64,000 nucleotides of DNA from JAIQFF01 sp963788505 (GTDB lineage Bacteria > Acidobacteriota > Terriglobia > Terriglobales > Acidobacteriaceae). The notes under the pieces are model-generated. The model worked only from the letters and a program-made list of their open reading frames with translations, did no database searches and was not told where the DNA came from. This document shows, one piece after another, positions 34,973 through 46,325 of this stretch. The translations under genes were made by a program, and so were the position numbers. The stretch is taken from NCBI GenBank assembly GCA_963788505.1, contig CAWBGY010000005.1, positions 682,001 to 746,000 on the forward strand. Reading direction: 5' to 3'. Position 1 is the stretch's first letter; every line of letters starts with the position of its first letter.

Positions 34973-35010
34973 CTGGCAGTTCCTGGTTCGCAGTTCCTGG
35001 TTCTCGGTTT
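34973..35010. repeat. CAGTTCCTGGTTCGCAGTTCC repeat between nuoH and nuoJ
   Basis: The short gap where nuoI would be expected is filled entirely by a member of the CAGTTCCTGGTTCTC repeat family, starting directly after the nuoH stop codon. Confidence 0.65.
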
Positions 35011-35011
35011 C

Positions 35012-35530
35012 ATGACTCATCTGATCATATTTTTGTGCTTCGGGGCGCTGTGCGTGGCGGGTGCGGTGAACCTGCTGGTGCAGCGGCATCCGATCGACAG
35101 CGCGCTTTCGCTGGTGGTGGTGATGGGGTCGCTGGCGGTGGAATATCTGCTGCTGGGAGCAGAGTTTGTGGCTGCGGTGCAGGTGATTATCTACGCCGGG
35201 GCCATCATGGTGCTGTTTGTCTTTGTCATCATGCTGTTGAACGCGGGAGCAGAGGAGCGCACAAAGGGGAGCCGGGTGGCAATGCTGTTCGGAATTCCCG
35301 GCATGCTGGTGGGCAGCGTACTGGTGGGATGGGTGCTGATCGAACGGACCGGCAGTGAGACGGTGGCTGCTGGAGCGTTGCCGGGCGCACCCCGGACCAT
35401 CGGCTGGCTGCTGTTTCACAATTTTCTGCTGCCTTTTGAAGTGACGTCGATTCTGATCTTGATCGCCATCATGGGCGCTGTGGTCCTGGCCAGCCATCCA
35501 GATTCGGACCAGGGAAGGAGGGAGAGCTGA
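35012..35530 (+). CDS. nuoJ: NADH-quinone oxidoreductase subunit J
   Basis: A 172-residue membrane subunit with five hydrophobic segments. The signature is the third helix, AAVQVIIYAGAIMVLFVFVI followed by MLLN, which contains the pi-bulge region of the proton path. The stop overlaps the nuoK start by one base (TGATG). Confidence 0.95.
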   Translation: MTHLIIFLCFGALCVAGAVNLLVQRHPIDSALSLVVVMGSLAVEYLLLGAEFVAAVQVIIYAGAIMVLFVFVIMLLNAGAEERTKGSRVAMLFGIPGMLVGSVLVGWVLIERTGSETVAAGALPGAPRTIGWLLFHNFLLPFEVTSILILIAIMGAVVLASHPDSDQGRRES

Positions 35531-35828
35531 TGGTCCCGATTTCGTACTATCTGGTCCTGAGCGGGATTTTGTTTGCCTGCGGCGTGACCGGATTTCTGAT
35601 CAAGCGCAATATCATCAGCATCTTCATGTCGATTGAGCTGATGCTGAACGGCGTCAACCTGTCATTCGTTGCCTTTGCCGCGCAATGGCATGCGCTTAGC
35701 GGGCAAGTATTCGTGTTCTTCGTGATGGTAGTTGCGGCGGCGGAGGCCGCCGTGGGACTGGCCATCATCATCGCCGTGTACCGAACGCGGGAGACGTTGA
35801 ACGTCGACCAGGTGGACCTGCTCAAACT

Positions 35829-35832
<4 letters not shown>
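35530..35832 (+). CDS. nuoK: NADH-quinone oxidoreductase subunit K
   Basis: A 100-residue membrane subunit with three helices. The conserved glutamates are visible in MSIELMLNGVNLSFVAFA and AAAEAAVGLAIIIAVYR. The length and motifs are standard. It overlaps nuoL by 4 bp (ATGA). Confidence 0.96.
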
Positions 35833-37822
<1,990 letters not shown>

Positions 37823-37826
<4 letters not shown>

Positions 37827-39355
37827 ACCTTCACCCGTTGGACGTGGACAAGTGGAGTCCGATCATTCTCACGCTGGTGACGTTCATTCCGCTGGCGGGC
37901 GCCCTTCTGCTGCTCATATTCCCCCGGCGCCATCGTGACATACGGGTGTTTGCCCTGGTGGTATCGCTGTTCACTTTTGTGCTGTCATTGCACCTGCCGG
38001 TTCACTTTCACCGGGCGCAGAGCGGATTCCAGTACGAGTTCGATCATTCCTGGATTCCTATGCCCAACATTCACTACCACATGGGGGTGGACGGGATCTC
38101 CATGTGGCTGGTGGTGCTGACCACTTTTCTGACACCCCTGTGTGTGCTGATCTCCTGGAAATCCATTGACGAGCGGGTGAAGGAATTCTTCATCATCTTA
38201 CTGGTCCTGGAAACCGCTCTCATCGGCGTGTTCGTTTCGCTTGACCTGTTCCTGTTTTACTTTTTCTGGGAAGCGACCCTGATTCCGATGGCGCTGCTGA
38301 TCGGAATGTATGGGCATGGGCGCAAAGTCTACGCGGCGGTGAAATTCTTTTTGTACACCATGATCGCTTCCGTGTTCATGCTGGCAGCCATCCTGTGGCT
38401 TTACGCGAAGGTTGGGACGTTCGACTTTGTAACCATCCAGAACGCGATTCGCAGCGGACAGGTGGCGAATTTCAGCAGTGCGGCGCAGTGGCTTTTTCTG
38501 GGGTTCTTTATTGCCTTTGCCGTGAAGGTTCCGCTCTTCCCTTTCCATACCTGGTTGCCGGACGCCCACGTGGAAGCGCCGACGGCGGGGTCGGTCCTGC
38601 TGGCCGGGGTGCTGCTGAAGATGGGGACCTACGGCATGCTGCGCTTCGACCTGGGATTATTTCCCGACCAGGCCCGGGCCAACGCCTGGTGGGTGATGAT
38701 TCTGGCGCTGATCGGCATTATTTATGGCGCGCTGGTGGCGCTGGTTCAGCCCAACATGAAGAAGCTGATCGCCTATTCTTCGATCAGCCATCTGGGCTTT
38801 GTGGTGCTGGGGATTTTCAGCTTCACTCAGGCAGGGCTGGACGGAGCTATGTTTGTGATGCTGGCCCATGGAGTCTCGACCGGCGCCCTTTTCATGCTGG
38901 CGGGAACGTTGTATGAGCGTCGCCACACCTACGAGATTTCGGAATTCGGCGGGCTGGCCACCTCCATGCCGGTGTACGCCAGCTTGTTTCTGTTCATGGT
39001 GCTGGCATCGGTGGGACTACCACTTCTGAATGGCTTTGTCGGCGAATTTCTGGTGCTTAGCGGAGCCTTCCAGGCGCGGACGGTCTACGGAGTTCTGGGC
39101 GCGACCGGCGTGATCTGGAGTGCAGGCTACCTGCTGTGGTTGTATCAACGAGTGTTCTTTGGAAAGATTACGCACAGCGTGAACCAGACACTGCCTGACC
39201 TGGATATACGCGAACGGATCGCGCTCCTGCCCGCGGCGGCGGCTGCCCTGGTGATGGGCGTGGCGCCCCTGCTATGGCTCAACGCCATCGATCCCGCAAT
39301 CCAAACCGCGCTGGCGCCGTTTGCGCAGCTGGCCAGCAAGGTGGTCGGCCAGTGA
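37823..39355 (+). CDS. nuoM: NADH-quinone oxidoreductase subunit M
   Basis: A 510-residue antiporter-like subunit. The signatures FFWEATLIPMALLIGMYG, FPFHTWLPDAHVEAPTAGSV and SSISHLGFVVLGIF are intact, including the lysine and glutamate residues of the proton path. It overlaps nuoL and nuoN by 4 bp each, which implies tight translational coupling. Confidence 0.97.
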
Positions 39356-40815
39356 ATGTCGCAGGAATGACTCAGACACTGCCGCAGGGCATCGAATACG
39401 TTCGTATTCTGCCGGAAATCGTATTGTCCCTGTTCGGCATGGCGATCATGGTGCTCGAACCGCTGGTGGACGAGCGCCGCAGCCAGAAACTGCTGGGCTG
39501 GATCGCGCTGGTCGGCTCGGTAGGCGCGATTGCTGCGTCTCTCTACCAGTCGCAATTCCCCGGCCTGGGTTTCTGGGGCGTGGTCAAGGTGGATGCGTTC
39601 AGCACCTTCTTCCACGTTCTGGTGACCGCAATTACTGCCGTGGTCATCCTTGGTTCTTTTGAGTACATGGAAGCGCAGCAGATGCGCGCGGGAGAATACT
39701 ACGGGCTGATCCTGTTTGGCGCGGTCGGCATGTGCCTGATGTCGTCGGCGGTCGAGTTGGTGCTGGTCTTCATCGCGCTGGAGATTTCGTCGATTTCCAC
39801 TTACGTGCTGGTTGGCTTCAGGCGGCGAGCGGCGATCAGCAGTGAGGCTTCACTGAAGTATTTCCTGCTGGGTTCCTTTGCCACGGCTTTCTTCCTTTAC
39901 GGAGTCGCGCTGCTGTTCGGCGCCACCGGGTCCACCAGCATTTCGGTGATCGCCGACGCCCTTCAATTGAAGGAGATTCCGGTGCTGGCCTATACCGGAG
40001 TCGCCTTTATTTTCGTGGGACTGGGATTCAAAGTGGCGGCCGCTCCGTTTCACGTGTGGACACCTGACGTTTACGAAGGCGCCCCGGCGCCAGTGGTCGG
40101 ATTCATGTCGACCGCGCCCAAGGCGGCCGCCTTTGCCGTGCTGCTGCGCATCATGTTCGAAGCCCATGCCCCCGGACGACTCGGGCTGATCTGGGTGGCG
40201 GCCGCGCTGTCCATGACCCTGGGCAATGTGGGGGCGCTGGTACAGCAGAACGTGAAACGGCTGCTGGCCTATTCTTCCATCGCGCATGCCGGATATATTC
40301 TGGTAGCTTTCGCCGCTCTGCCCCACGATGGCATTCCCGCGGCTATGTTTTACACCGCCTCGTACGCAGCCATGAATGTCGGCGCATTTGCGGTGGTGAG
40401 TCACATCGCGGGTGCGGGAGAACGCTATGTCACGCTGGATGACTATGCGGGGCTGGGCCGTCGATCACCGCTGCTGGCGGCCACGTTAACGATTTTTTTG
40501 CTGTCACTGATCGGAATCCCGATGACCGGGGGCTTCTTCGCCAAGTTCTATGTGTTCAGCGCGGCGCTGCAAGCCAATCTGGTGGGGCTGACCATTATCG
40601 GCGTGCTCAACAGCGCGGTGGGCGCGTACTACTACCTGCGAATCATTGTGATGATGTATATGCGCGAGGCGCGGGAGGACGTGGCGGCGATTCCGGTTTC
40701 ACCCACTCTGGGCGGAGCGCTGGCCATCAGCGTGACCGCCACTCTGTATCTCGGCCTGCTTCCCGGGCGCGTCCTGGAATACGCTGCCCGCTCCGCGGCT
40801 GAACTTCTACGCTAG
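39352..40815 (+). CDS. nuoN: NADH-quinone oxidoreductase subunit N
   Basis: A 487-residue antiporter-like subunit, the last gene of the operon. Signatures are FIALEISSISTYVLVGFRRR, AAPFHVWTPDVYEGAPAPVV and LLAYSSIAHAGYILVA. The start is taken as the GTG at 39352, which gives the same 4 bp overlap as the upstream pairs and has AAGGTGG seven bases before it. An ATG at 39367 is the alternative. Confidence 0.95.
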   Translation: MNVAGMTQTLPQGIEYVRILPEIVLSLFGMAIMVLEPLVDERRSQKLLGWIALVGSVGAIAASLYQSQFPGLGFWGVVKVDAFSTFFHVLVTAITAVVILGSFEYMEAQQMRAGEYYGLILFGAVGMCLMSSAVELVLVFIALEISSISTYVLVGFRRRAAISSEASLKYFLLGSFATAFFLYGVALLFGATGSTSISVIADALQLKEIPVLAYTGVAFIFVGLGFKVAAAPFHVWTPDVYEGAPAPVVGFMSTAPKAAAFAVLLRIMFEAHAPGRLGLIWVAAALSMTLGNVGALVQQNVKRLLAYSSIAHAGYILVAFAALPHDGIPAAMFYTASYAAMNVGAFAVVSHIAGAGERYVTLDDYAGLGRRSPLLAATLTIFLLSLIGIPMTGGFFAKFYVFSAALQANLVGLTIIGVLNSAVGAYYYLRIIVMMYMREAREDVAAIPVSPTLGGALAISVTATLYLGLLPGRVLEYAARSAAELLR

Positions 40816-40836
40816 GGTTTCGCCACGGGCTTGTGT

Positions 40837-40854
40837 CCGGTAACGGGTTACCGG
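40837..40854. repeat. Palindrome after nuoN
   Basis: CCGGTAAC-GG-GTTACCGG is an 18-base perfect palindrome 21 bp after the nuoN stop. It has no T run, so it may be a message-end hairpin rather than an intrinsic terminator. Nothing else is recognised between here and the promoter at 40960. Confidence 0.5.
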
Positions 40855-40959
40855 GGTTACGGCAGTAGCAGCCATCCTGGATCCACCAATCCTCCAAAAC
40901 CTAAGCCGGGCGGGAGTTTCGGCGCGCGCAAGAAACTGCACTTATCCGCGGATGACCGA

Positions 40960-40988
40960 TTGACAATCGAGCACTTCGCGTTCATGAT
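40960..40988 (+). promoter_or_regulatory. Probable promoter of the pilin gene
   Basis: TTGACA at 40960-40965 is followed after 17 bp by CATGAT at 40983-40988. The -35 is perfect and the -10 matches four of six positions. The pilin ATG is 43 bp downstream. Confidence 0.5.
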
Positions 40989-41030
40989 GTGTCATTAATT
41001 CGACAATATTTGCAGCCTGGGAGGTCGATC

Positions 41031-41195
41031 ATGAGCAAGCTAATTCAAAGGATTTGGTCCGAAGACCAGGGACAGGATATCGCGGAATACGCGGTCATGT
41101 TGGCGGTGATTCTGGTTCTGGTTGTGGGCACGATACGCTTGGTCGGCTCTAACGCCAATAACGTCTTCTCCAACGTCGCCAGCTCAGTTCAGTAG
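41031..41195 (+). CDS. Flp/Fap-type pilin subunit
   Basis: A 54-residue pilin precursor. The ATG at 41031 has GGGAGG six bases upstream. A short basic leader (MSKLIQRIWSEDQG) precedes QDIAEYAVMLAVILVLVVGT, the hydrophobic helix with the conserved glutamate and tyrosine of Flp pilins. The processing site would be near the GQ before DIAEY. No tad or rcp assembly genes are in the window. Its last 7 bp overlap the end of the convergent LarA-like gene. Confidence 0.85.
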   Translation: MSKLIQRIWSEDQGQDIAEYAVMLAVILVLVVGTIRLVGSNANNVFSNVASSVQ

Positions 41196-42469
41196 CCACC
41201 AGAACCAGATCGCAGCGCCCCAGTCTTGAGGCGATAGAGGATTTCGCCGGCGTGGGGAACCAGCTTGATGCCTTCATCTTCACGTCCCCGCCAGTCTTCC
41301 TGCCGGATACTTGCGGGATCGATGTAGTTGAGGTTCAAGCCCCGGCAGCGTTCTTCGGAAATGCCGGTGGCGAGGCTTACCTTGATCCGCAGGGTCTCGA
41401 CGCCGGTCGCGGCGTCATAACTGCCCTGCCCGATCAAGTGCGTGGAATGCGCAATCGCGCCGCGGGGCACGTCGGCAAACCGGCTCCATTGTTCAAGAAA
41501 GTAATCGCGGCAGTGGTAGCCGATCCGGTCGAGAAAAGCTCCGTGGGTATAGCTGAACTCGGTAATGTGCGGAGCGTAAAGCACGACCTCGCCGCCATCG
41601 GCCATGGCGGGTTCGAGTTTGTACATTCCCTTGGCCCCGGTCCAGATGTCGTCATACATCCGGGGCAGGACGGACAGGACGCGGCGAAACGGGCGATCCT
41701 CCCACCGAATGTGCTCCTGGGCTGACAGCGCGGCCGCCTGTTGCCAGGCATCGGGCGCCGAACCGAAGTACAGGCCTGCAATGTCCTGTTGTCTCAAGAC
41801 CAGCGCGAAACAGGAGACGGGCACCTTCACTTTTTCAGCGGCTCGATCAATGAGCGCACGGACCGGGGTGCAAGCCGTGCCAATGAGGTTGTAACTGCCG
41901 AGCAGCGCCCCGAGCCAATGAGTCTGGTTAATCATTTCTCCGGTGCTCACCCCGGGAAACAGATATTTATTTCCCCCGGAAAATCCAACGACCTCGTGGG
42001 GAAAGACCGGCCCACAAATCAGGACCTGGTCATAGTCGAAGAGCAGGCGATTGATCTTAACCGGGATGGCTTCCGACAAGAGGCCGCCTGAGGCCTCGGA
42101 TACGTGATCAGCGGGGATCGTGCCCAAGTCCACGAAGGTGTCGGGGAGATCCCAGCGATGATTGACAACCCGCGCCTTGCCGCACATTCCGTTGACGACA
42201 GGCTGCCCCATGAGTCGAGCGAGATGGGCCTCGCTCATCTGGGGATGAGTACCGAGGGCGACCAGGTAGTCGCAAGCGGCGGCGCGGGTGCCGATTTCCT
42301 CCTGAAAAAGCTGGAACATCAGGGGCATCGGCATGGTGCGGGTGCCGTCTGGAATGATGGTGAGCACGCGCTTGCCCGCGAGGTTGAGACCGGCGGCCGC
42401 CTGGGCGACGATTTGGCGGACCTCGTCGTGGGTCAGGACTCTATCGGTCGTACTTTTGCCCAGGGTCAT
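41189..42469 (-). CDS. LarA-like (DUF2088) nickel-pincer racemase/epimerase family protein
   Basis: A 426-residue homologue of lactate racemase LarA. The pattern matches known LarA active-site residues: D41-G-T-R44 for the DxxR pair, H75 in GTHPQ, and H158 with K168 (FPHEV...GGNKY), the same spacing as H174 and K184 in the Lactiplantibacillus enzyme, where the lysine anchors the nickel-pincer cofactor. The substrate is not necessarily lactate, since LarA homologues act on varied 2-hydroxyacids. No larB, larC or larE is nearby. The start is the ATG at 42469. Confidence 0.8.
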   Translation of the reverse strand: MTLGKSTTDRVLTHDEVRQIVAQAAAGLNLAGKRVLTIIPDGTRTMPMPLMFQLFQEEIGTRAAACDYLVALGTHPQMSEAHLARLMGQPVVNGMCGKARVVNHRWDLPDTFVDLGTIPADHVSEASGGLLSEAIPVKINRLLFDYDQVLICGPVFPHEVVGFSGGNKYLFPGVSTGEMINQTHWLGALLGSYNLIGTACTPVRALIDRAAEKVKVPVSCFALVLRQQDIAGLYFGSAPDAWQQAAALSAQEHIRWEDRPFRRVLSVLPRMYDDIWTGAKGMYKLEPAMADGGEVVLYAPHITEFSYTHGAFLDRIGYHCRDYFLEQWSRFADVPRGAIAHSTHLIGQGSYDAATGVETLRIKVSLATGISEERCRGLNLNYIDPASIRQEDWRGREDEGIKLVPHAGEILYRLKTGALRSGSGGY

Positions 42470-42607
42470 TTGTTTTTGGACTCACGGTAGCTCCCAGTCA
42501 CAGGACTGAGCATTATGCCATTTGTGCCGGCTGGAATCCTATGCTCCTCAGGGGCTGAAGCTGCCCGTCGGTGCCGCTGACATGCAGCGCTCAAGGGCAG
42601 CGCCATC

Positions 42608-43600
42608 CTAGAGCGCTCCTGCTTTTTCCAACGCATCTTTCATTCCCGCCCAGCTCTGAATGGTTGAAGCTTCCGGCGTGCCGGCGCCGCGCCAATGGGT
42701 TTCCAGGCTCACGACATGGTGATAGCCGTCGCGCTTGAGAGCTTTGAATTGGCCGACCCAGTCGATGGCACCTTTTCCCATGGCCGCCCATTCCACACCC
42801 TTGGCCGTCTTGATTGCATCCTTGCAGTGGCAGTGACCAATCCGCTCCTTGGGCAGGAGATCGTAGCCGTTGGGATAAGGCGTCTCCCCGAACATGGCGG
42901 CATTGCCGGGATCCCAATTGAGCATGAAAGCCGGAGACGGTACGCCGCCGAGGACCTTGGCAGCCTCGGCCCCGGTGGCGGTATTGCATGCGAATTCATT
43001 CTCCAGAATGAGGATGAGCCCGATCTTGCGCAGCTTTTCGGCGGTTTGCTGCAACTGGTCATTCATCGCCTTGCGATAGGGCCCCTGGTCGTCAAGCCGC
43101 CAGAAGTCGAAACATCGGATTCGGTCAGTGGAGAATGTTTTGGCAAGCTCGATGGCGCGATCCAGAACCTGGCCCTGCTGGTCATAGGTGAAATTCGCGT
43201 TGAATTGATCGTGTTCCGGCCTGAACCTGGATTTGGGCGCGCCCGGCCAATCCACTTTAAACAGCGGGCTGGCAATATCGGTGACGCGCAGGTTGTTCTT
43301 CTTCAGGAGACCTAGCGCTTCCGTAATTTCGTTGGCATCAAGATCGGCTACGTTCTTGTTCCACATGCTGCGCAGTTCCATCCACTGCATGCCAAACTGC
43401 TGGGACGCGATTTCGCAGGCGTGGCCGAAGTCCTGTGAAATCTCGTCGTTGATGACGGCAATCTTGAAGGGCGACTTGGCGAGGCGGGAGGCATTGGACG
43501 CCGAGGACGACGAAAAGGGAGCGGCTGACAGGCGGGTCTTGGCCGCGGCCAGCACTCCCAGGCCCGCAATAAACTCCCGACGTGAAAAGTCTGATTGCAT
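42608..43600 (-). CDS. Tat-exported sugar phosphate isomerase/epimerase-like TIM-barrel protein
   Basis: A 330-residue AP-endonuclease-2-like (xylose isomerase-like) TIM-barrel protein. The N-terminus has a twin-arginine signal (SRREFIAGLGVLAAAKTRLS), so it probably acts in the periplasm. Metal-site-like features are the glutamate of ILENEFAC, NWDPGNAAM, IGHCHCKD and the late VSLETHWRG. Such proteins often accompany Gfo/Idh oxidoreductases in carbohydrate clusters, as here. The substrate is unknown. Confidence 0.82.
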   Translation of the reverse strand: MQSDFSRREFIAGLGVLAAAKTRLSAAPFSSSSASNASRLAKSPFKIAVINDEISQDFGHACEIASQQFGMQWMELRSMWNKNVADLDANEITEALGLLKKNNLRVTDIASPLFKVDWPGAPKSRFRPEHDQFNANFTYDQQGQVLDRAIELAKTFSTDRIRCFDFWRLDDQGPYRKAMNDQLQQTAEKLRKIGLILILENEFACNTATGAEAAKVLGGVPSPAFMLNWDPGNAAMFGETPYPNGYDLLPKERIGHCHCKDAIKTAKGVEWAAMGKGAIDWVGQFKALKRDGYHHVVSLETHWRGAGTPEASTIQSWAGMKDALEKAGAL

Positions 43601-43764
43601 TGGTGATCTCTCCTGGTTGCGATTGTCGAACCTAAGGACTGCATTCAGCGATTCAGTCTTTGTACAATTTGCAGCTCGCGAGCGGCGTCCAATCGCGGGA
43701 ATCGGTAGCCAGCCGGGCCAGCCCGAGGTGGGCCTCCGTCAGGTTAACGGCGGTATTGCTCTCC

Positions 43765-44115
43765 TCAGTAGGTTTGCTTGATTTTCGATTTCATGCTGCG
43801 CGCCAGTTTCTCAATTTGTTCAGCCTTCTTGGCCGTGTCCGCGGGCAGGATACCTTGGTCGCTCTTGTCTACGGACTCCTTCAGCTCGGCAGATAGCTTA
43901 AACAATTTATCCGTGTCGCGCCTGATTTCCTCCTGGAGCAGTTCGTAGGCCTTCTTCACCCGCTCCCGGTCCACCTCTTCCTCAGTCCGTACCGGTATGT
44001 TGGATGTCGTTGGCCCCTGCCGGACGGAGGGCGGGAGGTGTACGTCCTGACCGAACGCGAGGCTGCCCGTTGCCCAGGTGAAAAGGAGAGACGCGCTTTG
44101 TGTCGTACTATACAC
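43765..44115 (-). CDS. Small secreted coiled-coil protein
   Basis: A 116-residue protein. The GTG start at 44115 yields a weak signal sequence (SASLLFTWATGSLAFGQ), then a helix-rich charged domain: EEEVDRERVKKAYELLQEEI, LFKLSAELKESVDKSDQ and KKAEQIEKLARSMKSKIKQ. The heptad-like spacing suggests a coiled coil. The N-terminus may be misassigned because the n-region of the signal has no positive charge. The function is unknown. Confidence 0.6.
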   Translation of the reverse strand: MYSTTQSASLLFTWATGSLAFGQDVHLPPSVRQGPTTSNIPVRTEEEVDRERVKKAYELLQEEIRRDTDKLFKLSAELKESVDKSDQGILPADTAKKAEQIEKLARSMKSKIKQTY

Positions 44116-44300
44116 GACCGGATGCCCTACGTTGATGCTGGGACCGGTGTGTCGGAGTGAATCCCAAGCGGCTTAACGGACTGGTTCGAGAATCAGCTTT
44201 TGCACGCGGGCTGACGCGGCCCGCTCGCAAGTTGAGCGTAACATCTGAACCAGCGGCGAGGATGCGGGCCTGAACTCCATGCCCGGGGCGACGAAACGGC

Positions 44301-45338
44301 ATGACCATCCACATCGGATTGATCGGGGGCGGAAACATCAGCGAGACGCACGCGCGCGCGGCGCGGGCAATGGCTGGAGTTGAAATCGCTGCCATCTATG
44401 GGACCAACGCGGACAAGGTCGCAGCGCTCGGGCAAGAGCACGGGGCCAAGCCATACACGGACTTCGACGCCTTCCTGGCGCATCGCCCGATGGACATGGT
44501 TGCGATCGGAAGCCCGTCCGGACTGCACGCTGCTCAAGGCATTGCCGCGGCGCAACGCGGCCTCCACGTGCTGACCGAGAAGCCGATCGACATCAGCACC
44601 CAACGCGCAGATGCTCTGATCGAAGCGGCGGAACGCGCCGGCGTGAAGCTCGGCGTCATGTTTCAGGACCGCGTGAAGCCCGGATTTCTCGAACTTCGAA
44701 AGTGGATCAGCACGGGCATCATGGGCAAGGTGCTGCTGGCAGATGCGCGGGTGAAATGGTATCGGCCTCCGGAGTACTACAGCAGTTCGCGGTGGCGGGG
44801 GACCCTGGCGCTGGACGGCGGAGGCGCGTTGATCAACCAGGCGGTGCACACCGTCGATCTGCTGCTGTGGCTGCTGGGTGACGTGGTTCGAGTGCAGGCG
44901 AGAACGGCCACGGTTTTGCACGCAATTGAAACTGAAGACACCGCGGCCGCCATTCTCGAATTTGCCAGCGGCGCGCTGGGCGTTCTGCAGGCGACGACGG
45001 CCGCCTATCCCGGATATCCGCGGCGCCTGGAGATCACCGGGTCCGAAGGCACGGTGATCCTTGAACAGGACCATATTCTGGCCGTGAACTTGCGCCATGC
45101 TCCTGCCGGGATGAGCGCGGGCGGGGCCCCGGATGCAAACCAGAGCGCGTCATCGGCGGTGGTCAGTGACTTTCGCGGGCATCAGGCGTTGTTCGAGGAC
45201 TTTGTGCGCGCCATCGAGCAGGACAAAGTACCGATCTGCGACGGACGCGAGGGCCGGCGCAGCATCGCTCTGGTCGAGGCAATCTATCGGGCGGCGCGCA
45301 ATGGCGGCGCGGTGTCGGTTCCGGTGGACAAACGCTGA
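44301..45338 (+). CDS. Gfo/Idh/MocA family oxidoreductase
   Basis: A 345-residue NAD(P)-dependent oxidoreductase. The Rossmann motif is GLIGGGNISETHARA, and the catalytic-lysine motif is TEKPIDIS. The GGGALINQAVHTVDLLLWLL block is a hallmark of the sugar-dehydrogenase subgroup. It would oxidise a sugar or inositol derivative. It is convergent with the DapA-family gene and lies in a catabolic region. Confidence 0.93.
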   Translation: MTIHIGLIGGGNISETHARAARAMAGVEIAAIYGTNADKVAALGQEHGAKPYTDFDAFLAHRPMDMVAIGSPSGLHAAQGIAAAQRGLHVLTEKPIDISTQRADALIEAAERAGVKLGVMFQDRVKPGFLELRKWISTGIMGKVLLADARVKWYRPPEYYSSSRWRGTLALDGGGALINQAVHTVDLLLWLLGDVVRVQARTATVLHAIETEDTAAAILEFASGALGVLQATTAAYPGYPRRLEITGSEGTVILEQDHILAVNLRHAPAGMSAGGAPDANQSASSAVVSDFRGHQALFEDFVRAIEQDKVPICDGREGRRSIALVEAIYRAARNGGAVSVPVDKR

Positions 45339-45340
45339 CC

Positions 45341-46285
45341 TTATCCACAACCCAAGCGGCGAGCGCAGTCCCGCAATATTTCCGGTTCCCAAGCCGGGCG
45401 TTTTGGATTTTGTGGATGCACGAAGTCAGTAGGAATTCGTCCGACCAAATGCAGGAATACGGCGGCCGAGTGCTTGTACGCCGGCACGGGTGAGCGAAAA
45501 GCGACGTTTCCCAGATACTGCAGCGCATCTGAAAGCGCATAGTACGCGGGATCGCCGGTTTCCCAGAGCCGGTCGCGTTCGGCGAATTGTTCCGGGGCGA
45601 AGCTGGCCAAGCCCAGCAGATAGTCCGAGCCGTACTCGATCATGTTGATGCCCAGATCGTTTCCCGTGTAGATGCGAAAATCCGGGCGGTGCGCGTCGCG
45701 CAGGGCCAGCCGCTGGAGCTCAATGAGCCGGTCGAGCGACGAATGCTTGATTCCCTTGATCTCGGGAATATCCATCAGACGACGGACGGTGTCCTCCTCG
45801 AAGATTTCTCCATTGGGCGTAAACATCGTGCCCAATTCGAAAGCCAGCACATGGGGATATCCCTGGCACACGGCTTGATAGGTCGCTGCCTTTTCTTTGG
45901 AGGATTGACCCTGCATCCGGGCCGTCTGAAACAGAATCGGAATCCCGCCGGCATGAACGATGAGATCCATCTGTTGCCGGTAGAGAGCGACGATGTCGCC
46001 GGTTTGATTCTCGATGTAGGCCCCGGCAACGAACGTTACACTTTTGCCCAGCGCTTCGACTGTCCACCGCAAGACGTCGTGCTTTTCCTGCTCGCTTAGA
46101 TAATTGACGTAGCCGGTGTCCATGTTGACCGCGTTCAACAGTCCGGCGTGCTGAGTCGCGATCAGGTGTTGTTGGAAAGCTGCTACCGCGATCTTTCCGT
46201 CCGCCTCGTAAGGCAGAAGGGCCGCGGCGATTCCCTGCACTTTGCGGCGAAGGTGCCGTTGTTCGATCAGGGCTGCGATTTTCAT
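45341..46285 (-). CDS. Dihydrodipicolinate synthase (DapA) family lyase
   Basis: A 314-residue class I aldolase of the DapA/NAL superfamily, from the ATG at 46285. Recognisable parts are LLNAVNMDTGYVNYLSEQEK, VTFVAGAYIE and PEIKGIKHSS, where the second lysine of the IKGIKHSS block is at the Schiff-base position. The usual GTTGE loop is changed (MDTGYV), so a role in lysine synthesis is unlikely and a 2-keto-3-deoxy sugar acid or related aldol substrate is more plausible. It follows the Old Yellow Enzyme gene by about 40 bp. Confidence 0.8.
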   Translation of the reverse strand: MKIAALIEQRHLRRKVQGIAAALLPYEADGKIAVAAFQQHLIATQHAGLLNAVNMDTGYVNYLSEQEKHDVLRWTVEALGKSVTFVAGAYIENQTGDIVALYRQQMDLIVHAGGIPILFQTARMQGQSSKEKAATYQAVCQGYPHVLAFELGTMFTPNGEIFEEDTVRRLMDIPEIKGIKHSSLDRLIELQRLALRDAHRPDFRIYTGNDLGINMIEYGSDYLLGLASFAPEQFAERDRLWETGDPAYYALSDALQYLGNVAFRSPVPAYKHSAAVFLHLVGRIPTDFVHPQNPKRPAWEPEILRDCARRLGCG

Positions 46286-46325
46286 TCCGTTTACCCCGGA
46301 TCTCATCTCCCGGCTCCGTGTTCCG

